A stretch of DNA of 64,000 bases from Sphingosinicella humi (GTDB taxonomy: Bacteria > Pseudomonadota > Alphaproteobacteria > Sphingomonadales > Sphingomonadaceae), in contig NZ_QFFF01000001.1 of the NCBI RefSeq assembly GCF_003129465.1, forward strand, positions 2,589,501-2,653,500, read 5' to 3'. The notes under the pieces are model-generated. The model searched no databases. It was not told where the DNA came from and saw only the letters and a program-made list of their open reading frames with translations. Of the stretch, positions 7,746 through 17,944 are shown piece by piece. Positions within the stretch are counted from its first letter, which is position 1. Each line of letters begins with the position of its first letter. The translations under genes and the position numbers were made by a program.

Positions 7746-7982
7746 ATGAGCGAGACCGCCGAGCGCGTTAAGAAGATCGTCGTCGAGCATCTGGGCGTCG
7801 AAGCCGACAAGGTCACCGAGGAAGCCAGCTTCATCGACGATCTGGGCGCCGACAGCCTCGACATCGTCGAGCTGGTCATGGCTTTCGAGGAAGAGTTCGG
7901 GGTCGAGATCCCGGACGACGCCGCCGAGAAGATCACGACGGTCAAGGACGCGATCGACTATATCGAGGCGAACAAGGCCTGA
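7746..7982 (+). CDS. acpP: Acyl carrier protein
   Basis: A 78-residue acidic protein, the usual AcpP size. Ser37 in [10 protein letters not shown] is the attachment site for 4'-phosphopantetheine. The helix-II acidic face ([15 protein letters not shown]) that docks with fatty-acid enzymes is intact. The ATG at 7746 has an AGGGAAGG ribosome-binding site nine bases upstream. The 110-base gap from fabG probably holds its own promoter, as acpP is usually expressed strongly. A hairpin with a T run follows the gene and may reduce transcription into fabF. Confidence 0.97.
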   Translation: MSETAERVKKIVVEHLGVEADKVTEEASFIDDLGADSLDIVELVMAFEEEFGVEIPDDAAEKITTVKDAIDYIEANKA

Positions 7983-8031
7983 TCGTCAGGCCCGCGGCTA
8001 CCGGCCCCGATGGGATCGAGCCAAGGTTTGA

Positions 8032-8067
8032 AAAACGGCTCCCCGTCCCAAGGCCGGGGGGCCGTTT
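8032..8067 (+). terminator. Terminator or attenuator between acpP and fabF
   Basis: Stem AAAACGGC with GCCGTTTT, extended by CCCCG with CGGGG, then TTTTCGTCT. It lies about 50 bases after acpP and 26 before fabF, so it probably sets a high acpP to fabF ratio by partial termination. Confidence 0.8.
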
Positions 8068-8092
8068 TCGTCTAAATACGGGAGTTTTCTAA

Positions 8093-9352
8093 ATGCGCCG
8101 CGTAGTCGTCACCGGTCTTGGACTTGTCACCCCGTTGGGGGCGGACGTCGAGACCAGCTGGAAGAACATCCTCGCCTCGAAGAGCGGCGCGACGCGCATC
8201 ACGCGCTTCGATCCGACCGACTATGCCTGCCAGATCGCCTGTGAGGTGAAGGCCCCCGATCATGAATGGGGCTTCGACCCGGCCAAGCGCGTCGATCACA
8301 AGGTGCAGCGGCAGGTCGATCCCTTCATCGTCTACGGCATCGACGCGGCCGGCCAGGCGCTCGAGGATGCTGGTCTCACCGACATGAGCGAGGAGGATCG
8401 CTACCGCACCGGCGTGTCGATCGGCTCCGGTATCGGCGGCTTGCCCGGAATCGAAAAGGAATCGATCGTCCTTCACGAAAAGGGCCCGCGGCGCGTGTCT
8501 CCGCACTTCGTGCATGGTCGGCTCATCAACCTCATCTCGGGTCAGGTCTCGATCAAGTACGGCCTGATGGGCCCGAATCACGCCGTCGTCACCGCCTGCT
8601 CGACCGGCGCGCATTCGATCGGCGACGCCGCCCGGATGATCGCGATGGAGGATGCCGACGTGATGCTGGCTGGCGGCGCCGAAAGCGCCCTCTGCCCGCT
8701 CGGCATCGCCGGTTTTGCCCAGGCGCGGGCGCTCTCGACCAATTTCAACGACCAGCCGGAAAAAGCGTCCCGCCCCTATGACAAGGACCGCGACGGATTC
8801 GTCATGGGCGAAGGCGCGGGCGTGGTCGTGCTCGAGGAATATGAGCGTGCCAAGGCGCGTGGTGCGAAGATCTATGCCGAGTTGATCGGCTACGGCATGT
8901 CGGGCGACGCCTATCACGTCACCGCGCCGCACCCGGAAGGCGCCGGCGGCTTTCGCGCGATGCAGGTGGCGATGAAGCGGTCCGGTCTCGACCTGTCCGA
9001 CATCGACTATATCAACGCCCACGGCACCTCGACTCCGCTCGGCGACGAGCTGGAGCTGGGCGCGGTTCGCCGACTGTTCGGCAACGCGATCGGCGGGCTC
9101 TCGATGAGCTCGACCAAGTCGGCGATCGGCCATCTGCTCGGCGGCGCGGGCGCGGTCGAATCGATCTTCTGCATTCTCGCCATCCGCGACCAGATCGTCC
9201 CGCCGACATTGAACCTCGACAATCCGGGCGACGGCTGCGCCGGCGTCGATCTGGTGCCGCACAAGGCAAAGGAGCGGAGGGTGAAGGCGGTGCTCAACAA
9301 CAGCTTCGGCTTCGGCGGCACCAACGCCAGCCTGGTCATGCGCGCGGTCTGA
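8093..9352 (+). CDS. fabF: 3-oxoacyl-ACP synthase II
   Basis: FabF condenses malonyl-ACP with acyl-ACP chains, including the step needed for cis-vaccenate. The 419-residue thiolase-fold protein has the nucleophile Cys169 in VTACSTGAHS. The decarboxylation residues His310 (NAHGTSTPLGD) and His347 (IGHLLGGAG) and Lys342 are also present. Length and motifs fit FabF, not FabB or FabH. It follows acpP after the terminator hairpin and precedes mltG by 13 bases. The fabF-mltG pair is common across bacteria. Confidence 0.97.
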   Translation: MRRVVVTGLGLVTPLGADVETSWKNILASKSGATRITRFDPTDYACQIACEVKAPDHEWGFDPAKRVDHKVQRQVDPFIVYGIDAAGQALEDAGLTDMSEEDRYRTGVSIGSGIGGLPGIEKESIVLHEKGPRRVSPHFVHGRLINLISGQVSIKYGLMGPNHAVVTACSTGAHSIGDAARMIAMEDADVMLAGGAESALCPLGIAGFAQARALSTNFNDQPEKASRPYDKDRDGFVMGEGAGVVVLEEYERAKARGAKIYAELIGYGMSGDAYHVTAPHPEGAGGFRAMQVAMKRSGLDLSDIDYINAHGTSTPLGDELELGAVRRLFGNAIGGLSMSSTKSAIGHLLGGAGAVESIFCILAIRDQIVPPTLNLDNPGDGCAGVDLVPHKAKERRVKAVLNNSFGFGGTNASLVMRAV

Positions 9353-9365
9353 AGCTGACCCAGCC

Positions 9366-10331
9366 ATGAAGAAATGGCTGCTCATCCTCATAGCCCTGGC
9401 GGCGCTCGCCGCCGCCGGTGGCTATGTGGCGCTGTGGACAAGCGCAGGGCCGAAGGAAGGTCCGTACACCATCGTCGTCGAGCAGGGCGCCACCCTCAGC
9501 GACGTCGCCGCGAAGCTCGAGGCGGCCGGGGCCATTCCCGGCAATGCCACCACCTTTCGCGGGATGGCGCGCCTGTTCGGGTCGGACGACCCGGTCCAGG
9601 CGGGCGAGTTCCTGATCCCGAAGGGGGCCAACGCCGCCGAGATCCTCGACCTGCTGCAGCACGGCCAGCCGATCCAGCGCCTCGTCACCATTCCCGAAGG
9701 CATGCCCTCGATCCTCGTCCACGAACGGCTGATGGGCATCCCCTATCTCACCGGCCAGATCCCGGTGCCGGAGGAAGGCTCGGTCCTGCCGGACAGCTAC
9801 GGCTATCACCGCGGCGAAACGCGCGCGGCCGTGCTGGAGCGGATGCAGCAGGCGATGACGCGCGAGCTCGACGCATTGTGGGCGAAGCGGCAGCCTCACT
9901 CGGCGGTCGACACCAAGCAAGAAGCGATCATCCTCGCCTCGATCGTCGAGAAGGAAACCGCCAAACCGACCGAGCGGCGCATGGTCGCCGGAGTCTACAG
10001 CAACCGCCTGAAGGTCGGGATGCCGCTGCAGGCCGATCCCACCGTCATCTACCCCGTCACCAAGGGCAAGCCGCTCGGCCGCCGCATCCGCCGATCGGAG
10101 CTAGACGCGGCGAATGGCTACAATACCTATGCGATGGCCGGCTTGCCCGCCGGACCGATCGCCAATCCGGGCCGCTTGTCCATCGCCGCGGTTCTCAACC
10201 CGGCCAAGACCGAGGCGCTCTATTTCGTCGCGGACGGGACGGGCGGCCACATCTTCGCCAACACGCTGGCCGAGCATAATGCCAACGTGGCCAAATGGTA
10301 CGCCATCCGCCGCGCCCGAGGCGAAATGTGA
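9366..10331 (+). CDS. mltG: Endolytic murein transglycosylase MltG
   Basis: MltG cuts nascent glycan strands at the inner membrane and is thought to set glycan length. The 321-residue protein has one N-terminal membrane helix (about residues 4-24). A LysM-like region follows (EQGATLSDVAAKLEAAG), then the YceG catalytic domain. The signature ASIVEKET (residues 191-198) holds the catalytic glutamate near 195. The C-terminal YFVADGTGGHIFANTLAEHN is also diagnostic. It is probably cotranscribed with fabF. Confidence 0.95.
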   Translation: MKKWLLILIALAALAAAGGYVALWTSAGPKEGPYTIVVEQGATLSDVAAKLEAAGAIPGNATTFRGMARLFGSDDPVQAGEFLIPKGANAAEILDLLQHGQPIQRLVTIPEGMPSILVHERLMGIPYLTGQIPVPEEGSVLPDSYGYHRGETRAAVLERMQQAMTRELDALWAKRQPHSAVDTKQEAIILASIVEKETAKPTERRMVAGVYSNRLKVGMPLQADPTVIYPVTKGKPLGRRIRRSELDAANGYNTYAMAGLPAGPIANPGRLSIAAVLNPAKTEALYFVADGTGGHIFANTLAEHNANVAKWYAIRRARGEM

Positions 10332-10356
10332 GCACTTAGCTCAGCCAGGGATGCAC

Positions 10357-10430
10357 GTCATTGCGAGCGCAGCGAAGCAATCCAAAAGCACAGGACTGGA
10401 TTGCTTCGCCGCTTCGCTCCTCGCAATGAC
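10357..10430. repeat. Intergenic palindromic repeat (REP-like), copy 1
   Basis: A hyphenated palindrome opening GTCATTGCGAG and closing CTCGCAATGAC, with the inner arms GAAGCAATCC and GGATTGCTTC. A related copy lies at 56152-56235. It sits between mltG and the convergent membrane gene. Confidence 0.85.
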
Positions 10431-10437
10431 GAACCGC

Positions 10438-10866
10438 TTAGTTCAGCCAGCCCCTGCGATCGGCGACGGTGGCGAACCAGACGAGCAGGACCGCGACGAC
10501 GATCACCGTGGCGGGCAAGATGGCGGCGCTGGGGCCCATCAGGGCGAGCGCGTCGCTGAGGACCAGCAGCCAGAGCTGCTGCGCCAATGCCGCGATGAGC
10601 GACACCACCAGCAGGATCTTGGCCCAGCGCTTGCGGAGCAGCAGCCCGAGGCTGCCGAGCGCTCCGCCGAACGCCGCGATGGCGAAGGCGCCCATGACCC
10701 AGGCCGGCGTTGCCGCCTCGAGCGTGCTCTGGGCCTCGGAGACCGTCGGAACGGCCCCGTAGACCGTCATCAGATAGGACGCGACACCGATCAGGTTCCA
10801 CAGCAAGGCGAGCGTGGCAACGACCCAATACCAGGTCGTCGGCCGGGCGACAGCAGCTTCGTTCAT
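10438..10866 (-). CDS. Small four-helix membrane protein, unknown function
   Basis: A 142-residue protein with four predicted membrane helices, at about residues 12-34, 54-76, 84-106 and 113-135. Short polar loops and a basic cluster (LLRKRWAK) suggest the usual inside-positive orientation. I recognise no conserved domain; similar unnamed proteins occur in sphingomonads. Its ribosome-binding site, seven bases before the ATG, is part of a seven-base-pair hairpin and may be masked. The gene ends next to the palindromic repeat at 10357-10430. Confidence 0.7.
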   Translation of the reverse strand: MNEAAVARPTTWYWVVATLALLWNLIGVASYLMTVYGAVPTVSEAQSTLEAATPAWVMGAFAIAAFGGALGSLGLLLRKRWAKILLVVSLIAALAQQLWLLVLSDALALMGPSAAILPATVIVVAVLLVWFATVADRRGWLN

Positions 10867-10874
10867 GATGGCAC

Positions 10875-10898
10875 CTCCCCGTTTTTTCCCACGGGGAG
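10875..10898 (-). promoter_or_regulatory. Hairpin masking a ribosome-binding site
   Basis: On the minus strand CTCCCCG (10892-10898) pairs with CGGGGAG (10875-10881) across a ten-base A-rich loop. The second arm is the Shine-Dalgarno sequence of the gene starting at 10866. It could modulate translation, or it may be a weak terminator for the upstream NlpC/P60 gene. Confidence 0.4.
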
Positions 10899-10930
10899 AC
10901 TGCTCGTTCCGGAGGCGAAATGCAATCGGC

Positions 10931-11854
10931 TCAAACGAGCCGGCGGCGATCGTGGATCGGGACGCGGGCGGAGACGGCGGCGAGCGGCTCGATCAGCACC
11001 TTGCCATGATGTCCGGTGGCGTGGATCAGGTCGGTGCCGTCCTTCATCAGGCCGACATGGCCTTCGAAGAATATGAGGTCGCCGCGCGCCAGAGGGGCAT
11101 CGGCGTCCAGCGAGCTACCGAGGGAGCGTTGCTGGTCGCTGTCGCGGGGTGCGTGAAGACCGCAAAGGCCGAGCGAAAGCTGGACCAGGCCGGAGCAGTC
11201 GATGCCGTGGATGCTTCGGCCGCCGAGCAGATAGGGTGCGCCGAGGAACCGCTCGGCGATGCCGACGCAGTCCTGCTCCCAGGCTCCGATCTCCCGGACA
11301 TGGGTGGATGGGATGAAGCCGCCGTCGGTCGCGAGGAAGCCGTGGCTTTCGTGACCGCAAACCCGCGACCCCATCGGCAGCTGGGCGATGGCGGGGGCGT
11401 GGACGTCCGGCTCGGGAAGGATGGGTGCGGTTGCGGCGGCGACGATGTGGGTGGACGCGAGCGGCTCGACGAGGGCGATCGCCTCGACATAGCCGACATA
11501 GTGATCGTAGCGGCAATAGCCCCACGCCCAGTGGCCGGAGACTTCGAGGACGGCGAACTCCTCGCCCGGCAGCAACTCGGAGGAAGGTTGGCCATCACCT
11601 CCCGGCGCGGGGTAGACGAAGGTGCGATGGGATCCGCAGCTTCGGACGAGGGGACGGGCATAATGCGGAGCGAAGAGGTGGCCGGCCAGGGCGACGTCGG
11701 CAAGATCCCGGCGATAGGCGTGGACGCGGTGATCGAGAGTCAGCGAGGGCTCGGTGAGGCGGAAGCGCTCAGCTGTGCTGGAGGATGAATCCTCGATCTT
11801 TGGCGGAGCGGCGGGACGAGCCGTCCTGCTCGATATTTCGTTCGAAGCCGTCAA
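10931..11854 (-). CDS. NlpC/P60 (C40) cell-wall peptidase with N-terminal SH3-like domains
   Basis: The protein should cleave peptide stems of peptidoglycan. The C-terminal NlpC/P60 domain has the catalytic Cys220 in GIDCSGLVQ, His266 in GHVGLM and His278 in LIHATGHHG. Two SH3-like segments precede it (about residues 65-130 and 145-190). No signal peptide is visible, as in related DL-endopeptidases of muropeptide recycling. The start is unclear: homologous sequence begins near 11770, where no ATG, GTG or TTG exists in frame. I placed it at a TTG (11854) with a GACAGGA ribosome site; an ATG at 11914 is the alternative. Either way it overlaps the MarR gene. Confidence 0.8.
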   Translation of the reverse strand: MTASNEISSRTARPAAPPKIEDSSSSTAERFRLTEPSLTLDHRVHAYRRDLADVALAGHLFAPHYARPLVRSCGSHRTFVYPAPGGDGQPSSELLPGEEFAVLEVSGHWAWGYCRYDHYVGYVEAIALVEPLASTHIVAAATAPILPEPDVHAPAIAQLPMGSRVCGHESHGFLATDGGFIPSTHVREIGAWEQDCVGIAERFLGAPYLLGGRSIHGIDCSGLVQLSLGLCGLHAPRDSDQQRSLGSSLDADAPLARGDLIFFEGHVGLMKDGTDLIHATGHHGKVLIEPLAAVSARVPIHDRRRLV

Positions 11855-12137
11855 GGAATTCCTGTCCCGTGCTGGTCTTGGCGACGAAGACGTTTCGCCG
11901 GTCCGCCTCGTCACGGACTCGGCGGAGATAGCCGAGCGAGCCCAGCGTGTTCAAGGCGCGCGTGATGACGGGCTTCGACACGCCCAATATGTTCGCCAGG
12001 CCTCGCACCGTATGCGGTCCCGGCGTCAGGTAAACGAGCAGCATCAAGGCCATCTGACGGTTGGTGAGATCGGGCTGACCGGAGCGCACATAGCCGATCA
12101 GAGCGTTCATCCAATTCTTTAGCGCGCGTTCTGACAC
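11769..12137 (-). CDS. MarR-family transcriptional regulator
   Basis: A 122-residue winged-helix protein. The recognition region reads HTVRGLANILGVSKPVITRALNTLGSLGYLRRV. A beta wing with DEADRRNVFV follows, the typical MarR signature for ligand-responsive repressors. It is shorter than most MarR proteins (about 140-150), mainly in the dimerisation helices. The gene lies between the M17 aminopeptidase and the NlpC/P60 gene on the same strand, and its end overlaps the NlpC/P60 reading frame. Regulation of these two peptidoglycan or peptide-processing genes is an inference. The 110-base gap upstream may hold its operator. Confidence 0.88.
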   Translation of the reverse strand: MSERALKNWMNALIGYVRSGQPDLTNRQMALMLLVYLTPGPHTVRGLANILGVSKPVITRALNTLGSLGYLRRVRDEADRRNVFVAKTSTGQEFLDGFERNIEQDGSSRRSAKDRGFILQHS

Positions 12138-12247
12138 ATAGCTTCTCCGAGGTTCGCGCGGGTGACGTTTCGGGAAGTAAACCAGTCAGACGCCAAATCG
12201 TTTCGTTAACACGCTGGAATTTCGACGCGAAGACGGGCATTTCCGTC

Positions 12248-13636
<1,389 letters not shown>

Positions 13637-13716
13637 GTTGCTCCCCTAACGGATTGGGGGGGTAGCGGCCAAGCCTGTGTGCGTCCGGTCGTCGGATCGG
13701 TCAGTAAGGGGGGAAC

Positions 13717-14556
13717 ATGAATATATTCATGAGATGGATCGCGTTCGCCGTCTTGGGCCTGCTCACGGGGTGTGGCGCCTTTGAGCAAGCGAGCGAGGCC
13801 GAGCAGGCGATAGCCGTGTCATTCCTCGAGGACGTCATTGCCGGCAACTGGACTGATGCCCGTGAGGCGGCCGAACCTAGCTGGGCGGCGGCCGATTTCG
13901 AAGAGCAGTTTGAAATCGTGCCGGAGTGGCTCCAGCCGCATCGACAGGATTTCCGTTTCGTCGCGTCTCAGCCAATGGTTGTCACCCTGCCGGACGGCTC
14001 CACGCATTCGGGGCACAACTTAGTGTTCGAGACACCGGGCAACGGCGCCTCGCGTCGCGCCGACAGGCCGGGAGAGAGGCCGGCCACGGAGTGGATTCGA
14101 GCGGAAGTGCTGGTGGCGGACCTGCCGGATGGCCCCGCTATCACCCAATGCTCGCTCATGCCCGTCGACGAGCGGCCGAGCGCCTTCATCCAATTCGATC
14201 TCAACGACAGGAGCCCAATCCACTTCCTCTGGCTGCTGCTGATGATCGTCAGCGTCTTGACCTGCAGCATCGCCACCATCCTGGTGTTGCGTGGGCCAGC
14301 CTTCGATAGGCGATGGCTCTGGACAATCGGCTGCCTGTTCGGGACAGGCGCCTTCAGCCTCAACTGGGGCACGGGCGATGTCGATTTCCTGCCGATCAAG
14401 GTAGTTCTGCTGGGCGCCGGCTTCTGGAAGGCGACGCCGCTCGAACCCTTCACGATGGAGTTTGCGATTCCTGTCTTCGCGCTGCTGTTCCTGTTTTGGA
14501 AGCGGCCGAAGATCGGAAGCGGGAGGGAGCCTAGGGTGGAAGTTAAGACGACGTAG
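13717..14556 (+). CDS. Lipoprotein with three C-terminal membrane helices, unknown function
   Basis: The 279-residue product opens with a lipoprotein signal; the lipobox LLTGC places the modified Cys at residue 19. Residues 30-165 form a soluble domain containing [14 protein letters not shown], similar in feel to DUF4878/NTF2-like lumazine-type domains, though I cannot assign it. Three hydrophobic segments follow (about 168-190, 196-215 and 247-263). A lipoprotein with several transmembrane helices is an odd combination, and the first segment might simply be an uncleaved helix. The 3' end overlaps convergent rimO by 14 bases. Confidence 0.65.
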   Translation: MNIFMRWIAFAVLGLLTGCGAFEQASEAEQAIAVSFLEDVIAGNWTDAREAAEPSWAAADFEEQFEIVPEWLQPHRQDFRFVASQPMVVTLPDGSTHSGHNLVFETPGNGASRRADRPGERPATEWIRAEVLVADLPDGPAITQCSLMPVDERPSAFIQFDLNDRSPIHFLWLLLMIVSVLTCSIATILVLRGPAFDRRWLWTIGCLFGTGAFSLNWGTGDVDFLPIKVVLLGAGFWKATPLEPFTMEFAIPVFALLFLFWKRPKIGSGREPRVEVKTT

Positions 14557-15877
14557 GCACGCCGAACAGATCGTGCTCGTCGGCATCCTCGACGAGCACC
14601 TTAACGATATCACCTGGCTTTACGCCGACGGCATCGCGCAGATGGACTTCGCCGTCGATCTCGGGCGCGTCGGCCTTGGAGCGGCCGGTGGCGCCGCCCT
14701 CTTCGTCCGCGACGTCGATGATGACGTCGATCTCACGCCCGATCTTCGCCTGGAGCTTGGCGGCGGAGATGGCGGCGGTCTTCTCCATCAGGCGGGCGTA
14801 ACGCTCTTCCTTCACTTCCTCCGGCACGGCGCCGGGAAGGTCGTTGGCGGCGGCGCCCTCGACGGGTTCGAAGCGGAAGGCGCCGACGCGGTCGAGCCGC
14901 GCCTCATCGAGCCAGTCGAGCAGATACTGGAAATCCTCCTCCGTCTCGCCGGGAAAGCCGACGACGAAGGAGGAGCGGATCGCGATGTCCGGGCAGATCT
15001 CCCGCCAGCCCTTCAGCCGCTCCAGCACCTTGGCCTCGTTGGCCGGGCGCTTCATGGCCTTCAGAACCTTAGGGCTCGCATGCTGGAAGGGAATGTCGAG
15101 ATAGGGGAGGAGCAGCCCCTCGGCCATCAGCGGGATGACCTTGTCGACATAGGGGTAGGGGTAGACGTAATGGAGACGCACCCAGGCGCCGAGCTTGCCC
15201 AGTTCGCGAGCGAGGTCGGTCATGTGGGCGCGGACTTCTCCGCCCTTCCACGGCCAGGAAGCGTGCTTCAGGTCGAGGCCGTAGGCCGAGGTGTCCTGGC
15301 TGATGACCAGCAGCTCCTTGGTGCCGGCGGCGACCAGCTTCTCGGCCTCGCGCAGGATCGCATCGGGCCGGCGGGAGGCGAGGTCGCCGCGGATCGACGG
15401 GATGATGCAGAAACTGCAGCGGTGGTTGCAGCCCTCTGAAATCTTCAGATAGCTGTAGTGGCGCGGGGTGAGCTTGAGGCCGCCTTCGGGCACCAGGTTC
15501 AGGAAGGCGCTGGGCGGCATCGGCGCGGCTTCGTGGACGGCGCCCACCACTTGCTCATATTGATGCGGGCCGGTGACGGCGAGGACTTCGGGGAAGCGCT
15601 CGCGGATGAGGTCGGCTTCCTTCCCCATGCAGCCGGTGACGACGACGCGGCCATTCTCGGCGATCGCTTCGCCGATCGCGGCCAGGCTCTCTTCCTTCGC
15701 GGAATCGAGGAAGCCGCAGGTATTGACCAGTACCACATCGGCCTGGTCGTAATCCGGCGACAGGGCATAGCCGTCGCTCCTGAGCTTCGTCAGGATGCGT
15801 TCTGAATCGACCAGCGCCTTGGGGCAGCCGAGCGAAACCATGCCGATTTTCGGCGGGGAGGGGAGCTGAATGGCCAT
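14543..15877 (-). CDS. rimO: Ribosomal protein S12 methylthiotransferase
   Basis: RimO inserts a methylthio group on the conserved aspartate of ribosomal protein S12. The 444-residue protein shows the MTTase N-terminal domain with cluster-binding Cys18, Cys54 and Cys83. The radical-SAM motif CNHRCSFC (Cys150, 154, 157) and a C-terminal TRAM domain follow. The string [18 protein letters not shown] near the N-terminus separates RimO from MiaB. It is transcribed alone and overlaps the convergent lipoprotein gene by 14 bases. Confidence 0.96.
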   Translation of the reverse strand: MAIQLPSPPKIGMVSLGCPKALVDSERILTKLRSDGYALSPDYDQADVVLVNTCGFLDSAKEESLAAIGEAIAENGRVVVTGCMGKEADLIRERFPEVLAVTGPHQYEQVVGAVHEAAPMPPSAFLNLVPEGGLKLTPRHYSYLKISEGCNHRCSFCIIPSIRGDLASRRPDAILREAEKLVAAGTKELLVISQDTSAYGLDLKHASWPWKGGEVRAHMTDLARELGKLGAWVRLHYVYPYPYVDKVIPLMAEGLLLPYLDIPFQHASPKVLKAMKRPANEAKVLERLKGWREICPDIAIRSSFVVGFPGETEEDFQYLLDWLDEARLDRVGAFRFEPVEGAAANDLPGAVPEEVKEERYARLMEKTAAISAAKLQAKIGREIDVIIDVADEEGGATGRSKADAPEIDGEVHLRDAVGVKPGDIVKVLVEDADEHDLFGVPTSS

Positions 15878-16157
15878 GAGTGGCGCCCAAATAGTGGCAG
15901 ATGCGGCATTTTCCTAGTGTTCGGTTGACGATGCCGCTCCCCGGCGAGAGCCGGACCCAACTCCCACCACGCAATCGCGACCATTGGAACGTCCGCCCTC
16001 GACCCAAAGCAGACCTTCGGCTTTGGCCTCAACTGCGCCAATTGATCGGCGAAGTCGAATTTGGTAAATGTCGAGAGTTACGGGAAAAATTGTTGTCTGG
16101 CGTTTCAGACCTGATGGAGGAATGAGCGGGGTTTGACCCTCGGCAGGGAGGAATAAC

Positions 16158-16685
16158 ATGAAGAGACTCGTTGCGACCGCCCTTGTAGCTCTCTCGACAT
16201 TCGGCATCGCGCCCGCCGCACAAGCCGCCGAAATCATACTCGTTCCGCATCCCAGCGGCGATCTTTCCGGCTTTTTCGGTCAGACGATCAGTACGCTAGG
16301 GCCGTTTAACTCGACATTCACGTTCAACGTTCCGAGGACCAGCCGCGTGGGCGCAACGTTGAGCAATTTCGGTGTGAGCGGCGTCACCAATATCAATTTT
16401 GGGTCCGCCTTCCTCAACGGGACACCTTTCAACTTGATCTCGTTTATAACGCCGCAGGGTGAGGCGGAATTCGGCTTCGCCTCTCGACTATCATCGGCCG
16501 GGCCTCATACCCTGGTCGTAAACGGCTCCTCCGGGGGCGGCGGGTCCTTCGCAGGGACGGTTTCGGTCTCGCCGATCCCGGAACCGTCGACCTGGGCCTT
16601 GATGCTACTCGGCTTCGGTGTCGTCGGCTATTCGCTTCGGCGCCGCCGGCAGCGGGCGAAGGTGACGAAGGTCTCGTTCGCCTGA
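16158..16685 (+). CDS. PEPxxWA-CTERM sorted surface protein
   Basis: A 175-residue exported protein. A signal peptide (cleavage near AQAA, residue 23) is followed by a beta-rich domain with Thr, Ser, Asn and Gly. The sorting signal IPEPSTWALMLLGFGVVGYSLRRRR (about residues 143-167) has the PEPxxWA motif, a hydrophobic helix and a basic tail. Exosortases recognise such signals and release the protein to the surface, often linked to exopolysaccharide. No exosortase is in the window. A strong GGGAGGAA ribosome site precedes the ATG. The 280 bases upstream hold no gene that I can support. Confidence 0.9.
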   Translation: MKRLVATALVALSTFGIAPAAQAAEIILVPHPSGDLSGFFGQTISTLGPFNSTFTFNVPRTSRVGATLSNFGVSGVTNINFGSAFLNGTPFNLISFITPQGEAEFGFASRLSSAGPHTLVVNGSSGGGGSFAGTVSVSPIPEPSTWALMLLGFGVVGYSLRRRRQRAKVTKVSFA

Positions 16686-16833
16686 TAGCAGCCGAGCGCG
16701 GGGCCGCTGGCGCCGTGCCGAGCCAATGAGCCGCCAGTTCTCGCCATGCTTGCGTGGCCCGCTATAACGGGCGCGCCTGAGTGTCCTTTTACCACCCATT
16801 GCAGGCTTGCCGCATGACTGCGAGACAGCAGAA

Positions 16834-17157
16834 ATGGCCGTTTTCGCATATATCGGCGCGGCGTTGGCCGAGATTGCCGGTTGCTTCGCCTTCTGGGCGT
16901 GGTGGAAGCTCGACAAGTCGCCGTGGTGGCTGGTTCCCGGCGTCGCGTCGCTGTGCCTGTTCGCCTGGCTTCTGACTCTCGTCGATGCCGAACATGCCGG
17001 ACGGACCTATGCGGCCTATGGCGGCGTCTACATCATGTCGGCGCTGCTGTGGCTGTGGCTCTTCGAAGGCGTGAAGCCCGACCGATGGGACCTGAGCGGA
17101 ACCGCGATCGCGCTCGTGGGCGCCGCCATCATCCTGTGGGGACCGCGGGGCAGCTGA
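16834..17157 (+). CDS. ynfA: YnfA/UPF0060 family small membrane protein
   Basis: A 107-residue protein of the YnfA family, normal length about 108. It has four membrane helices. The family-defining text [13 protein letters not shown] and [22 protein letters not shown] is visible. The family is distantly related to small drug-resistance exporters, but a transport role is not settled. I started at the ATG at 16834 because the family begins there; an in-frame TTG 27 bases upstream is less likely. Confidence 0.92.
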   Translation: MAVFAYIGAALAEIAGCFAFWAWWKLDKSPWWLVPGVASLCLFAWLLTLVDAEHAGRTYAAYGGVYIMSALLWLWLFEGVKPDRWDLSGTAIALVGAAIILWGPRGS

Positions 17158-17441
17158 ACATCCTGCTGCCGTCGCCGCTCATCCGCCGATCCGCAGGCGG
17201 ACCAACTGTTCGGCCATCAACCGCTGCGAACCATTCGTGCGGCGGATGAAATCCCGGGTGACGCCGTGGTGGCGATCGGCAGGCGCATGATGTGTCCCCT
17301 CATGAATTTCGCGTCGGCCGTGCAAGGACCGGGCCAGCGCCGCCCGCCTCGGATTGGCGGGTCGACACTCCACGCGAACGTTCAGGAGCGGACAGCGGCG
17401 TTCGCATTCGGACAGTCGCTGAAGGCGAGCCGGCCGCCTTT

Positions 17442-17792
17442 TTAGAATTTCGTCCCGACTTTGATCATGATGCGCTTGCTGACCTCGCCGCTCGGCATGC
17501 CCGCGGAGTCCAGCACGATCGCGCCGGTCACGCCTCCGCCGAGGTCGGTCTCGGCGATAGGAGGTCCGGCCTCGGTGAGATCCCCCGAAGGCGGGCGGAG
17601 TCGATAACCTTCGTCCTGATTTCTAGAGCCGCACACGACGATGACGGTCGGGTCGTCGTCCGGGCAGCGATCGATGATCTTCGGGCGCGGAAGGCCTTCG
17701 CGCGGGATCTGGTCGAGATCGAAATCGTCGACCATTGACGTCGCCGGGACAGGAGTGGCGACCTGAAGCAGGATCATCAATGCCGCCGGCAT
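17442..17792 (-). CDS. Small exported protein with a VVCG motif, unknown function
   Basis: A 116-residue protein. A short hydrophobic start (MPAALMILLQVATPVPA) suggests a signal peptide. The mature region has Asp-rich and Pro-rich text around the motif CPDDDPTVIVVCGSRNQDEGYRLRP. Similar short proteins with an I-V-V-C-G-x-R core and two cysteines are widespread in sphingomonads, without known function. The two cysteines could form a disulphide in the periplasm. An alternative start 39 bases upstream would add residues that spoil the signal peptide. The preceding 284 bases (17158-17441) contain nothing I can support. Confidence 0.65.
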   Translation of the reverse strand: MPAALMILLQVATPVPATSMVDDFDLDQIPREGLPRPKIIDRCPDDDPTVIVVCGSRNQDEGYRLRPPSGDLTEAGPPIAETDLGGGVTGAIVLDSAGMPSGEVSKRIMIKVGTKF

Positions 17793-17944
17793 GGCGTCTC
17801 CGTCGATGGCCGGAGGCAGACAACATGCCAATTGCGGTGAAACTGTGGCTTTGATCCCGGTTTCACCTGGCTCCTTATGGAGTGGGGAAACCGGTTCGTG
17901 CCGAAAGCGGCGGTGGGGTCGCCACCGCCGCTATGGTTCTTCGT

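Noticed and set aside
15901-16125. 74-codon plus-strand frame between rimO and the PEP-CTERM gene
   Set aside because: No plausible start context, composition unlike real genes, and no recognisable motif. Part of it may be a degraded intergenic repeat, but I could not confirm a second copy.
17179-17373. 64-codon minus-strand frame in the gap after ynfA
   Set aside because: The C-terminal text looks vaguely protein-like, but there is no ribosome site and no family; could be a remnant, not supported.
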